Source: Thalassocella blandensis (GTDB lineage Bacteria; Pseudomonadota; Gammaproteobacteria; Pseudomonadales; Cellvibrionaceae). From it: DNA of 64,000 nucleotides. Made by a program: the position numbers and the translations under genes. The notes beneath the pieces are model-generated. The model saw nothing but the letters and a program-made list of their open reading frames with translations. It was not told where the DNA came from and did no database searches. The stretch covers positions 890,207 through 954,206 of the forward strand of contig CABFPG010000001.1 in the NCBI GenBank assembly GCA_902141825.1. The letters run 5' to 3'. Shown here piece after piece: positions 28,222 to 36,969 of the stretch (its first letter is position 1; each line of letters starts with the position of its first letter).

Positions 28222-29394
28222 TTACACATGCTCAAGATGAGCTTCGTGCTGGCCAGCAACCCAGGTGTTTTTTACCACGTAGTTTTGGTCAAAATGTACA
28301 AGGTCAGCCCGATAGTTTTCGACTATTTGCCCAAGTTCACTTGCACGACCAACAAACTGTGCGGGATATAAACTTGCCATACGCAAAGCTTCATCCAACG
28401 TCAGTCCAATTCCCTCTACGGCATATCTTACGGAATCAATCATGCTGATAGCACTCCCAGCGAGACGACCTTCCGCATTGATTAAGCAACCATCCTGCTC
28501 TTTAATCACTTCGCCATACAATTCAAAGCTTTTATCGGGGTGCCCAATTGTTGCCATGGCGTCGGTGACAATGAACACCTTCCCTTTAGGCTTCGCAGCG
28601 ATGGCAACGGCCAGGGTACTCGGATGCACATGATGTCCATCGGCAATAATGCCGCACCAGGAATTTTTGTCTTCCAGAGCCGCGCCCACAACGCCAGGCT
28701 CACGACCGGTCAAAGGACGCATTGCATTAAACAAATGGGTAAACCCACTGAGCCCTTCCTCGAGTGCGGCTTTGACATCGGCGTAATAACCGTCGGTATG
28801 CCCAGCACACACGACGACACCACTTTCAACCAGTTTGGCAATTTGACCTTTTTCCGCTCGCTCGGGAGCCAGCGTCACGATTGTCACCATCGCAGGTGTT
28901 GCCTGACTCGCTTCACATACCCAGGCAATATCTGACTCGGTTGGATTGCGAATAAATTCAGCTTTGTGAGTTCCTCGGCGCTCAATATTGAAGAACGGCC
29001 CTTCGATATGTACGCCTAGTATGCCTTTCATGTTTTCAGCGATAGCTTGCTGAATAACCGAAACACCAGCCTGGTGCTGTTCAGTGCTGTCACTGATCAG
29101 AGTTGGCGTCATAGTGGTTGTGCCATACATCCGATGCCCGTGTAACATGGCACTAAGCGTTGCCATGGAGGGATCGTTGTTAAACAACTTGCCACCGCCA
29201 CCATTTACTTGAAGGTCAATAAACCCGGGGGCAATAATTCCACCGTCCAACTCAATCACCGCACAATCTTCTGTCGCAGCGGTGCTTGTTCGAGGCTCTA
29301 TGCCGACTATTTTTTCATCATTAATGACCAATACATGGTCGTCGTGGAAGTTTTGCCCATCAAAAATGCGGGCGCCACTGACGCGAGTAAGCAT
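28222..29394 (-). CDS. nagA: N-acetylglucosamine-6-phosphate deacetylase
   Basis: The 390-residue amidohydrolase removes the acetyl group from GlcNAc-6-phosphate. Motifs: PGFIDLQVNGGGG (the N-terminal strand, where E. coli-type enzymes have QLNG), HIEGPFFN, VCAGHTDGYYADVKAA and GFTHLFNAMRP with the metal-binding His residues, GIIADGHHVHP, and IVTDAMATIG with the catalytic Asp. The ATG is at 29394. The promoter region carries a NagR operator at 29464-29475 overlapping a candidate -35 box. The acetate produced can be used by AcsA, encoded nearby. Confidence 0.96.
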   Translation of the reverse strand: MLTRVSGARIFDGQNFHDDHVLVINDEKIVGIEPRTSTAATEDCAVIELDGGIIAPGFIDLQVNGGGGKLFNNDPSMATLSAMLHGHRMYGTTTMTPTLISDSTEQHQAGVSVIQQAIAENMKGILGVHIEGPFFNIERRGTHKAEFIRNPTESDIAWVCEASQATPAMVTIVTLAPERAEKGQIAKLVESGVVVCAGHTDGYYADVKAALEEGLSGFTHLFNAMRPLTGREPGVVGAALEDKNSWCGIIADGHHVHPSTLAVAIAAKPKGKVFIVTDAMATIGHPDKSFELYGEVIKEQDGCLINAEGRLAGSAISMIDSVRYAVEGIGLTLDEALRMASLYPAQFVGRASELGQIVENYRADLVHFDQNYVVKNTWVAGQHEAHLEHV

Positions 29395-29439
29395 TTATAT
29401 TCAGCTCCTAACCCATACTTCTTGGATTAAATTGAGGCC

Positions 29440-29468
29440 ACTCTAGCACGGAAATTCGCTTCGGACAA
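29440..29468 (-). promoter_or_regulatory. Candidate promoter of nagA-nagB
   Basis: On the minus strand TTGTCC (29463-29468) and TAGAGT (29440-29445) are 17 bp apart. The -35 box overlaps the NagR operator. Confidence 0.5.
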
Positions 29469-29475
29469 CGTTGTC
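29464..29475. promoter_or_regulatory. NagR-type operator upstream of nagA
   Basis: Exact GACAACGTTGTC, 70 bp before the nagA start, overlapping the candidate -35 box. Confidence 0.82.
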
Positions 29476-29523
29476 TCAAGCAGTTTCGACTGCCAAAGTG
29501 TGTTTATGAGAACGTTATTTTAT

Positions 29524-30555
29524 CTAATTACCGGGGGAGAATGTTGAGTCACGGATGACAAGTTGTGGCAGATACCCTTTGTCACTGACTTTGTTAGGCG
29601 TCTTGCCCTTACGGGTAGAGCGTGTGGACTGAATTAGCAGAGAAGTGGCGCTTGCAGCAATATCACTATTGGGCTGTCGTGCCGTGGTTAGTTTTGGCCA
29701 GGTTTGACGAGAAAAAGGGCTATCCTCAAAACCGACAATAGAAAGCCTTTTCGGCACCTCCACGCCCATTAAGCGTGCGGCAAACAATGTACCCGCGGCG
29801 ATTTCATCGTTACAGGCATAAACTGCCGTCGGAGGATTTTCCAGGCCCAGCAAATGCTGGGTTCTGGCAACACCGGACTCAAAGGAGAATTGCCCCTCGA
29901 TGATTAACTCGTTTGTTACCGGTAGCTTGTTGTTTTCCAGCGCTTCCTTATAGCCAGCAAGACGCTGTAAAGTTGATTTATGGGTCATATCTCCGGTTAG
30001 AAATCCGATGCGGGTATGCCCTAAATCGATCAGGTGCTGGATAATTTCAACGCTGGCAGCATGGTCATCGACAAATACACAGGGTGATCTACCGTCTGTC
30101 TCACCAGACCCCGAAATGATGCGCACAAAATTTACGCCTTTTTCGTACAGCCCCTGGACGATAGTCTCATCTTCGGAAATCGGTGGAGTAAGTACTAACC
30201 CCGCCAACTGTCCATGCTCTACCATGGAAACCAGATCATCGGTCAACGCCGCAGAATTGGCGTCACAAGGATGAATCACAAGTTGATACCCCTGACGATG
30301 ACATTCATCCAGAATACCGTGCTGCATTTCGATCACATAGTGACTGTTGGGGTTATCATAAATAAAGCCAATAAATGACGAGGCCCCCCGCAAGTGGCGT
30401 GCCGACAGGTTGGGCTGGTAATCCAATTCCTTTACCGCTTTCCAGACTTTTTCCCGCAGATCATCGCCAACGGAAGGCTCATTATTAATGACTCGCGATA
30501 CCGTTTTAAACGAAACACCCGCAAGCTTGGCAACACTTTTAATCGTAGGTTTCAT
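29524..30555 (-). CDS. nagR: LacI-family repressor, probable NagR
   Basis: The 343-residue regulator has a LacI helix-turn-helix at about 3-28 (TIKSVAKLAGVSFKTVSRVI) and the hinge YQPNLSARHLRG. The periplasmic-binding-like effector domain follows (SSFIGFIYDNPNSHYVIEMQ, IGFLTGD, AVYACNDEIAAGTL, VGFEDSPFS). LacI-type NagR proteins control GlcNAc/chitin genes in Shewanella-like and other gammaproteobacteria, and the exact palindrome GACAACGTTGTC occurs only around the nag and chitinase genes here. The effector is likely GlcNAc or GlcNAc-6-phosphate. ATG 30555 is chosen because the frame to 30579 adds only a short non-family stretch and GGGAAAC lies just before it. No exact operator lies close to its own start. 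Confidence 0.9.
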   Translation of the reverse strand: MKPTIKSVAKLAGVSFKTVSRVINNEPSVGDDLREKVWKAVKELDYQPNLSARHLRGASSFIGFIYDNPNSHYVIEMQHGILDECHRQGYQLVIHPCDANSAALTDDLVSMVEHGQLAGLVLTPPISEDETIVQGLYEKGVNFVRIISGSGETDGRSPCVFVDDHAASVEIIQHLIDLGHTRIGFLTGDMTHKSTLQRLAGYKEALENNKLPVTNELIIEGQFSFESGVARTQHLLGLENPPTAVYACNDEIAAGTLFAARLMGVEVPKRLSIVGFEDSPFSRQTWPKLTTARQPNSDIAASATSLLIQSTRSTRKGKTPNKVSDKGYLPQLVIRDSTFSPGN

Positions 30556-31041
30556 GTTTCCCAACGTAGCTTTTAACAAGCTCTATTATTATGACTTTTT
30601 TGTGGCGCAAGATTAGAGGGTTTGAAACTACTAGGCAAGCTCAGTGCACACCCGGATTCATAAGAACCTACCATACTCCACCCCTGTCGTATATCACCCT
30701 TATTAGAATAAGTAAGCACCTACTTTATAACCAGTGATGCGGTGCCACTTTATCAGGATGGCCCATTTTGTACATTACTCGTCAGATTTTTTCAGCCTTA
30801 ATTTTTATAATAGCTTCAAATATCTGGTTTTATATCGAATTGTGCAGATTCCTAATATTTTTATAATTGACAGCTACTTTCATTGAGCTTAGGGTTGATG
30901 GACAACGTTGTCTAAAAAACTACTTATAAAGTATCCACACAACGTATAAAAACAATATTTTCGATATTCCGTAGATGCAACACCCTTCTAGCAGCTTGTC
31001 CAGAAAGGACAATGAGATTAAATCATTCGGGAGATTTATTA
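30556..31041. other. Divergent region between nagR and GH19
   Basis: 486 bp with a nag operator at 30901-30912, 130 bp before the GH19 start. A TATAAA at 30925-30930 may be part of the GH19 promoter; I could not pair it with a good -35 box. Confidence 0.5.
30901..30912. promoter_or_regulatory. NagR-type operator upstream of GH19
   Basis: Exact GACAACGTTGTC. It lies between nagR (minus) and the GH19 chitinase (plus); the shorter distance to GH19 makes that gene the likelier target. Confidence 0.82.
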
Positions 31042-32913
31042 ATGGCGACCAGACTAAGCCTTTTTATAAAGTCGATTTCCGCAGCAACACTCATTAGTAG
31101 TTCAATTGCAGCAACTTCAGCATTCGCACAAACATCCGCCCCACAATACCAATCAGGTTCCAGTTACGCCTCTGGTGACCTTGTATTTAATGACGGCTCC
31201 ATTTTCAGTTGTATTCAACCGGGCTGGTGTAGCCTGCCAAACGCAGACTGGGCATATGAGCCAGGTAGCGGTGCTTACTGGCAATCTGCCTGGAGCCTGG
31301 TGAACAGCGATGGCTCGGACAATGGTAATGGTGGTGACGACGGTGACTCTGATGACGGTGACTCAGACAACAATGGCGGAGACTCCACCCTGCCCCCCAA
31401 TCCAACCGGCATTGGCGATGCTCTAAACGGCAATCAGATTTCCGGCTCTTATCTGAACCAGGTCGAAGAGAGCCTGACCAATTCGCCCTTGATGCAACAG
31501 GTCAAAAAATCGATTCGCACTCGCGAAAATGCCGTGGTAGATGCCATTGCACCGGGTCGTTCAAGCAACCCGGAAAATGTTATTCGCGTTGAAGGTATTC
31601 TAACCAGCGCGGATTGGGATCACCTGTTTGCCATGCGCACTCAAGAGTACAGCTACACCAATTTCCTCAAAGCCGTAGGTAAATTCCCAACGCTCTGTGA
31701 CAGTTATGATGACGGTCGAGATGCCGAAGCCATCTGCCGGAAAACGCTGGCCACCATGTTTGCCCATTTCGCTCAGGAAACCGGAGGACATACAGCGAAC
31801 AGCCCCATCCCGGAATGGCGCCAAGGCTTGGTACATGTGCGTGAAATCGGTTGGACAGAGCAAAGCCGCGGTGGATATAACGCAGAATGTAGTGCTGGCT
31901 GGCAAAGTGAAATGTGGCCTTGTGGCAAATTCGCCAACGGTGACTTTAAAAGCTATTTCGGACGCGGCGCGAAGCAGCTGAGTTATAACTACAACTACGG
32001 CCCATTCTCTGAAGCAATGTTCGGCACTGTCCGCACTCTGCTGGACAATCCAGAGCTTGTGGCAGACACCTGGTTGAACCTGGCCAGTGCTATTTTCTTT
32101 TACGCCTATCCTCAACCCCCGAAGCCCAGCATGTTGCACGTTGTTGATGGTACCTGGCAGCCAAATGCTACAGACCTTGCCAGCAATCTGACACCAGGCT
32201 TTGGCGCGACCACCATGATTATCAATGGTGGTATCGAGTGTGGCGCTGGAGCAGAAAAACCACAATCTGCTAACCGTATTAAGTATTACCGTGACCTGGC
32301 CAACTATCTCCATGTCCCCGTTCCGGCCGATGAACAGCTGGGCTGCGCCAACATGCGTGCATTTGATTCCGGCGGTGCAGGTGCATTAAATATTTACTGG
32401 GAACAGGACTGGAGCTACACCACGGAAACACCGGATGGACGAACCTATGCCTGTAAGCTGGTAAATTATCAAACGGCCTACTCCGCCTTGCGCGAAGGCG
32501 ACTACGCCAAATGTGTGGCCTACCATTTTGATGTGGAAGTTGTAGGCGGCGGTTCAAGCAGCAGCTCTTCTTCAAGCTCCTCATCCAGCAGTTCCAGCTC
32601 GTCTTCGAGCAGCAGCTCGAGTTCTTCAAGCTCCAGCTCTAGCTCCTCGTCGAGCAGCAGTTCAAGTTCGTCATCCAGCAGCTCCAGTTCATCGTCCAGC
32701 AGTTCGAGCTCTTCCAGCAGCTCCGGTGGCTCAAGCTGTTCTGATCCTGCATTTGTTAATGGCCAACAATACGGTGCAGGCGCAGTCGTTCAAAACCTCG
32801 GCAAGCAGTTCAGATGTGATGTTGCCGGCTGGTGCTCTCTGGGTGGACCCTACGAGCCAGGTAAAGGCTGGGCGTGGACTTATGCCTGGACAGAAACCGG
32901 CAGCTGCCAATAA
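31042..32913 (+). CDS. GH19 chitinase with two CBM73-like modules
   Basis: The 623-residue secreted enzyme has: signal peptide about 1-29 (ending AFA-QTS); N-terminal CBM73-like module about 30-90 (QPGWCSLPNADWAYEPGSG); an Asp/Gly/Asn linker; GH19 catalytic domain about 150-480; a linker of 57 serines (505-561); and a C-terminal CBM73-like module about 565-623 (VAGWCSLGGPYEPGKGW). GH19 motifs: HFAQETGGH with the catalytic acid and the signature YFGRGAKQLSYNYNYG. It cleaves chitin with inversion, complementing the retaining GH18 enzyme. ATG 31042 is chosen because it gives the signal peptide directly, with GGGAG upstream; an in-frame ATG at 31012 adds 10 residues. A nag operator precedes it. 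Confidence 0.93.
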   Translation: MATRLSLFIKSISAATLISSSIAATSAFAQTSAPQYQSGSSYASGDLVFNDGSIFSCIQPGWCSLPNADWAYEPGSGAYWQSAWSLVNSDGSDNGNGGDDGDSDDGDSDNNGGDSTLPPNPTGIGDALNGNQISGSYLNQVEESLTNSPLMQQVKKSIRTRENAVVDAIAPGRSSNPENVIRVEGILTSADWDHLFAMRTQEYSYTNFLKAVGKFPTLCDSYDDGRDAEAICRKTLATMFAHFAQETGGHTANSPIPEWRQGLVHVREIGWTEQSRGGYNAECSAGWQSEMWPCGKFANGDFKSYFGRGAKQLSYNYNYGPFSEAMFGTVRTLLDNPELVADTWLNLASAIFFYAYPQPPKPSMLHVVDGTWQPNATDLASNLTPGFGATTMIINGGIECGAGAEKPQSANRIKYYRDLANYLHVPVPADEQLGCANMRAFDSGGAGALNIYWEQDWSYTTETPDGRTYACKLVNYQTAYSALREGDYAKCVAYHFDVEVVGGGSSSSSSSSSSSSSSSSSSSSSSSSSSSSSSSSSSSSSSSSSSSSSSSSSSSSSSSSSGGSSCSDPAFVNGQQYGAGAVVQNLGKQFRCDVAGWCSLGGPYEPGKGWAWTYAWTETGSCQ

Positions 32914-33291
32914 TAAGCTATCAGCTAAATAGAGGAGCCGATAGCGCGCTCCTCTATTTCTTTTAAAGCCCTGTAACAATACGCGTAAATACATTACGAG
33001 ATTTTTTCACATTACGGGGAATTTCGAGCAGCGTCCCCCTACTCTCCAGGCATCATTACTGATGCCTTTTTTGTTTGTCGCTCATGACTTTCACCACCCA
33101 ACTTGCTGTCTACTAAGCGCCAAACAACAATGCGGCAACGCTGGCCAATGAGCGAGATATCTGTTGAATCGCAACCTCACTTGAAGCACAGCTCAAAATA
33201 CCGCTAATATCTCATTTGGCGACTAACACCCCTAGCATTTCACAACCTTAGTCTTATATTAGTTTGATAAAGACCTCCTGACAGGTGATTC
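32914..33291. other. Intergenic region between GH19 and oxyR
   Basis: 378 bp holding the GH19 terminator and the oxyR upstream region. Nothing else is clear. Confidence 0.45.
32927..32964 (+). terminator. Terminator of the GH19 gene
   Basis: A 12-bp stem AAATAGAGGAGC / GCTCCTCTATTT with a 9-nt loop, followed by CTTTT. Confidence 0.8.
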
Positions 33292-34200
33292 ATGGTAAAA
33301 ATCCGAGACCTGCAATATCTGGTAGCTCTCGACGAGCACAAACATTTCGGCAAAGCCGCTGAAGCCTGCCATGTCAGCCAGCCTACACTGAGTGGGCAGT
33401 TAATGAAGCTCGAAGAAACCCTCGGCTTACAACTGATCGAACGCCACCATCGCAAAGTTATGCTCACTCCGGCAGGAGAACAGCTGGTCGCAGATGCGCG
33501 AAAAGTTATTCAAGCTGCCGACCATTTTGAAGAATCTGCCAAAGCTTTACTGGACCCGTTGGCGGGCGATATTCACCTGGGACTCATTCCAACTTTAGCG
33601 CCTTATTTATTGCCACACATCATGGAACCACTTAATCGTCAGCTCAATAAGGTTCATTTTTACTTGCATGAAAACCGCACCAAGGATTTATTGCGGGAAC
33701 TAAATGAAGGCAAATTGGATGCTTTAGTTCTTCCCTGGCTGGATGAAATGAACACCTTTGATCGCTATGACCTTTTTGAAGAACCCCTGGTACTGGCAGT
33801 CCACCCAAGTCATCCTCTGGCGCAGCTTGAATGCGTTGAACTTAAAGATTTAAAAGGAGAAAGAGTACTAACCCTGGAAGATGGGCATTGCCTGCGACAC
33901 CAAACCCTCGGTTATTGCTTTGCTGCAGATGCCAATGAAGATACTCGCTTTCAAGCCACAAGCCTGGAGACATTGCGTCATATGGTTGCCAGCAATATGG
34001 GTATTACCATGATGCCAGAGCTCGCTTTAACCAGCGCCATGGAGAGCAGTAGAATTCGTTACATTCCATTTGCTGATCCGATCCCCGTGCGACAAATTTC
34101 TCTGGTCATACGCCCCAATTACGCGCGCATGGAATGTATTCGAGCGATCGTTGCCTGTGTCCGCGGAGCGATGAGTCACCATTACCAAAAAGCACAATAA
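33292..34200 (+). CDS. oxyR: Hydrogen-peroxide-sensing LysR-type regulator
   Basis: The 302-residue regulator has a LysR-type N-terminal helix-turn-helix (HFGKAAEACHVSQPTLSGQLMK, about 18-40) and a substrate-binding-like domain. Both redox cysteines of OxyR are in place: Cys200 in EDGHCLR and Cys209 in GYC, the pair that forms a disulfide on peroxide exposure. OxyR then activates ahpC, ahpF, katG-type genes. The two ahp genes lie next to it on the other strand, converging, and an OxyR-like site lies upstream of ahpC. The start ATG 33292 follows a modest GACAGGTGA site. Confidence 0.95.
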   Translation: MVKIRDLQYLVALDEHKHFGKAAEACHVSQPTLSGQLMKLEETLGLQLIERHHRKVMLTPAGEQLVADARKVIQAADHFEESAKALLDPLAGDIHLGLIPTLAPYLLPHIMEPLNRQLNKVHFYLHENRTKDLLRELNEGKLDALVLPWLDEMNTFDRYDLFEEPLVLAVHPSHPLAQLECVELKDLKGERVLTLEDGHCLRHQTLGYCFAADANEDTRFQATSLETLRHMVASNMGITMMPELALTSAMESSRIRYIPFADPIPVRQISLVIRPNYARMECIRAIVACVRGAMSHHYQKAQ

Positions 34201-34211
34201 AACAGTGCTAA

Positions 34212-34243
34212 TTAAAAAGACCCGACGAACATAGTTCGCCGGG
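34212..34243 (-). terminator. Terminator of ahpF
   Basis: A 10-bp stem with one mismatch (CCCGACGAAC / GTTCGCCGGG, 3-nt loop); on the minus strand it is followed by five T residues. It lies between the convergent oxyR and ahpF genes. Confidence 0.75.
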
Positions 34244-34279
34244 CACTGAGGTTATAAAATAAAGCTGCCCATCAATTAA

Positions 34280-35923
34280 TTAAGCCGCTTGATTGGATGT
34301 TTTGCCCGGCGTTATTTCTTTCGCTTCGCTTTCCTCTACAGGCGTGCGAATCAAATAGTCAAAAGCGCCCAAGGCCGCATTCGCGCCATTCCCCATTGCG
34401 ATAATAATTTGCTTAAAGGGAACATGAGTTACATCACCTGCCGCGAACACACCAGGTATGGATGTTTCACCTGTTGCACTGACAATAATCTCACCTCGTG
34501 CAGTTAACGCTAAGGTATCTCGTAAGAATTCAGAGTTAGGCACTAAACCAATTTGCACGAACACACCTGCCAGCGGCAACGTCACCTTCTCACCAGAATC
34601 CCGTTTGACATATTCAATCGCTGTCACACGCTCACCATCGCCGATCACCTCGGTTGTTTGTGCCTGCACAACAATGTCGATGTTACGCATAGATCTCGCA
34701 CGTTTCTGCAATACCTCATCGGCTCGCAGAGTATTATCAAACTCCAATACCGTCACATGTTCCACTATCCCTGCCAGATCAATCGCCGCTTCAATTCCCG
34801 AATTGCCTCCGCCAATGACAGCGACTTTCTTTCCTTTGAACAAAGGACCATCACAGTGCGGACAATAAGCCACACCGCGTCCGCGATATTCCTTCTCGCC
34901 AGGAACGTTCATTTCTCTCCAGCGAGCGCCGGTTGCCAATATTACTGAGCGACTCTCCAGTGTTGCACCACTTTCCAAGGTCACAGAGATCTCGCCATTT
35001 ACGGCTTCAAGCGACTGTGCTTTTTGCCCATGCATAATATCCACAGCATAGTCTTTTACATGCTCCTCAAGACTGGCAACCAATTTCGGGCCGTTGGTTT
35101 CTTTGACAGAAATAAAGTTTTCAATCGCCATTGTGTCTTGTACCTGACCACCGAATCGATCAGCCACCACTCCCGTGCGAATACCTTTTCTCGCCGCATA
35201 AATAGCCGCTGCCGCACCAGCAGGACCTCCGCCAACCACCAGCACATCAAATGGCTCTTTACGGGAAAGTTCAGCCGATTCACGTTTCGCAGCAGCGGTA
35301 TCTACTTTACGTAGAATTTCCTGCAAACTAATTCGCCCCTGCGCAAACGGCTTACCGTTTAAATACACGGAAGGCACGGCCATAATTTTACGCTCGTCCA
35401 CTTCCTCCTGGAAAAGAGCACCATCAATCATCGTATGATGCACATTCGGGTTGATGGCGGCCATAATATTCAATGCTTGTACAACGTCCGGACAGTTCTG
35501 GCAGCTCAAAGAAATAAATGTTTCAAAATTGAATTCACCATCAAGATTGCGAATAGCAACAATAGTTTGCTCGTCGACTTTTATTGGGTGACCACCACTG
35601 TGCAACAGAGCCAACACTAATGAGGTAAACTCGTGTCCAAGTGGTATGCCGGAAAACGTTATTTCGGTGTCTGCATGAGGGCTTCTCACCACCATCGACG
35701 GCACTCGATACTGTCGCTCCGAGGCTGATTCTGTTGGCTCGTCGTTGACATCTTTTTCAATCGTCACTGCAGTAATTAAATCGGATAAGTCTGCAATTTC
35801 ATCGACCAAGGTACTTAGCTCACGAGACTTTTCACTTGCATCAACATACTTTACTAATTCAATTGGCCGCTTTAAATTTTGCAGATATGTTTCAAGCTGC
35901 TGTTTCATCGTTTGGTCTAACAT
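34280..35923 (-). CDS. ahpF: Alkyl hydroperoxide reductase subunit F
   Basis: The 547-residue flavoprotein passes electrons from NADH to AhpC. The N-terminal tandem thioredoxin-like part (about 1-200) carries the CxxC SCQNCPDV. The FAD domain starts with [14 protein letters not shown] around residue 212. The NAD domain includes [18 protein letters not shown], and the redox CxxC is YCPHCDGP near 356. The FAD-binding end [15 protein letters not shown] is present. It is complete and cytoplasmic. ahpC lies upstream on the same strand, 212 bp away with a hairpin between them, so ahpF may be transcribed with ahpC at a lower level. Confidence 0.97.
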   Translation of the reverse strand: MLDQTMKQQLETYLQNLKRPIELVKYVDASEKSRELSTLVDEIADLSDLITAVTIEKDVNDEPTESASERQYRVPSMVVRSPHADTEITFSGIPLGHEFTSLVLALLHSGGHPIKVDEQTIVAIRNLDGEFNFETFISLSCQNCPDVVQALNIMAAINPNVHHTMIDGALFQEEVDERKIMAVPSVYLNGKPFAQGRISLQEILRKVDTAAAKRESAELSRKEPFDVLVVGGGPAGAAAAIYAARKGIRTGVVADRFGGQVQDTMAIENFISVKETNGPKLVASLEEHVKDYAVDIMHGQKAQSLEAVNGEISVTLESGATLESRSVILATGARWREMNVPGEKEYRGRGVAYCPHCDGPLFKGKKVAVIGGGNSGIEAAIDLAGIVEHVTVLEFDNTLRADEVLQKRARSMRNIDIVVQAQTTEVIGDGERVTAIEYVKRDSGEKVTLPLAGVFVQIGLVPNSEFLRDTLALTARGEIIVSATGETSIPGVFAAGDVTHVPFKQIIIAMGNGANAALGAFDYLIRTPVEESEAKEITPGKTSNQAA

Positions 35924-36070
35924 GCTAATTCCTCGTCAATATCACCCGTGTTGAAGTTGTACGTATACCTGTGGTCTGGTTTTTGGTGGTGGCTTTTTTT
36001 GATGGCCTTTAGACGTCATTCAGACGTCGCGCTCGCGCCTTTACGGCTTCCACTATATTTACGGCAACAC

Positions 36071-36106
36071 TCTCCCGAGCAGGCTGCGTGTACAGCCTGT
36101 CGGAGA
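36071..36106 (-). promoter_or_regulatory. Hairpin in the ahpC-ahpF spacer
   Basis: CAGGCTG / CAGCCTG core stem extended by further pairs with small bulges, without a T-run. It could reduce read-through or stabilise ahpC mRNA. Confidence 0.35.
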
Positions 36107-36135
36107 ATTTAACCAGTGTCAGGGAGTGTGTATGT

Positions 36136-36705
36136 TTAGATCTTGCCAACAAGATCCAATGATGGTTTCAAAGTTTCAGAGCCTGGCTGCCACGCTGCAG
36201 GACATACTTCGCCATCGTGCTCTGCAACATATTGTGCGGCTTGAATTTTACGAACAAGCTCTTTTGCTGAACGCCCAATTCCCAAGTCATGAATTTCAGC
36301 GACTTTGATTTCACCTTCTGGATTTATGACAAAGGTGCCGCGTAATGCCAATCCATCCTCTTCGATCATCACACCAAAGTTTCGAGAAATCACTCCCGTT
36401 GGATCACCTATCATAGGGAACTGAATTTTGCTGATGGTATCGGAACTTGAGTGCCAGGCTTTGTGAGTAAAGTGGGTGTCTGTTGAAACGGAATACACCT
36501 CTACACCCAAATCTTGAAGCTGTGCGTAATGGTCAGCCATATCACCAAGCTCTGTCGGACAGACAAAAGTGAAATCGGCCGGATAGAACATCACTACAGA
36601 CCATTTGCCTAGCAGGTCTTGTTCGCTTACATCAACGAAGTCACCGTTATGGAATGCCGTTGCTTTAAAAGGAAGAATCTTGGTGTTGATAATAGATTGC
36701 GCCAT
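36136..36705 (-). CDS. ahpC: Alkyl hydroperoxide reductase subunit C (peroxiredoxin)
   Basis: The 189-residue typical 2-Cys peroxiredoxin reduces hydrogen peroxide and organic peroxides. The peroxidatic Cys49 is in FTFVCPTE, and the resolving Cys168 is in EVCPAAW. Other family marks are FYPADFTF and [12 protein letters not shown]. Its usual partner AhpF follows downstream. AGGAGA lies 7 bases before ATG 36705. An OxyR-like site about 100 bp upstream suggests peroxide induction. Confidence 0.98.
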   Translation of the reverse strand: MAQSIINTKILPFKATAFHNGDFVDVSEQDLLGKWSVVMFYPADFTFVCPTELGDMADHYAQLQDLGVEVYSVSTDTHFTHKAWHSSSDTISKIQFPMIGDPTGVISRNFGVMIEEDGLALRGTFVINPEGEIKVAEIHDLGIGRSAKELVRKIQAAQYVAEHDGEVCPAAWQPGSETLKPSLDLVGKI

Positions 36706-36802
36706 GCGTTATCTCCTGTTTCAATGAATGAGTATCAATTTGATGTCATCCATAATAAAAATATCAGGCGCTAATAACTAATCGATTGTAATGATGCTTT
36801 TG

Positions 36803-36839
36803 ATAGGTGTTACCTATGAAGTTAGCACTATAGATAGTC
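36803..36839. promoter_or_regulatory. OxyR-like binding site upstream of ahpC
   Basis: The left motif ATAGGTGTTACCTAT (36803-36817) fits the OxyR half-site ATAGntnnnanCTAT at every fixed position. The right half is weak against the consensus but contains ACTAT/ATAGT (36827-36838). About 100 bp upstream of the ahpC start. Confidence 0.65.
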
Positions 36840-36969
36840 ATCAATAAAAACTTTAAATGATCACCTTTTAGAAAATTTATTACATGACCACTACTGGAGA
36901 ACCATTGGAAGACCAATGGAGAACTAATGGAAAACCGCTAACCCTGCACATCATAAGCGTTATGAGACA

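Noticed and set aside
29507..29518. Sequence GAGAACGTTATT near the nagA operator as a sixth nag operator
   Set aside because: Only the centre matches the palindrome; too many mismatches compared with the five exact copies.
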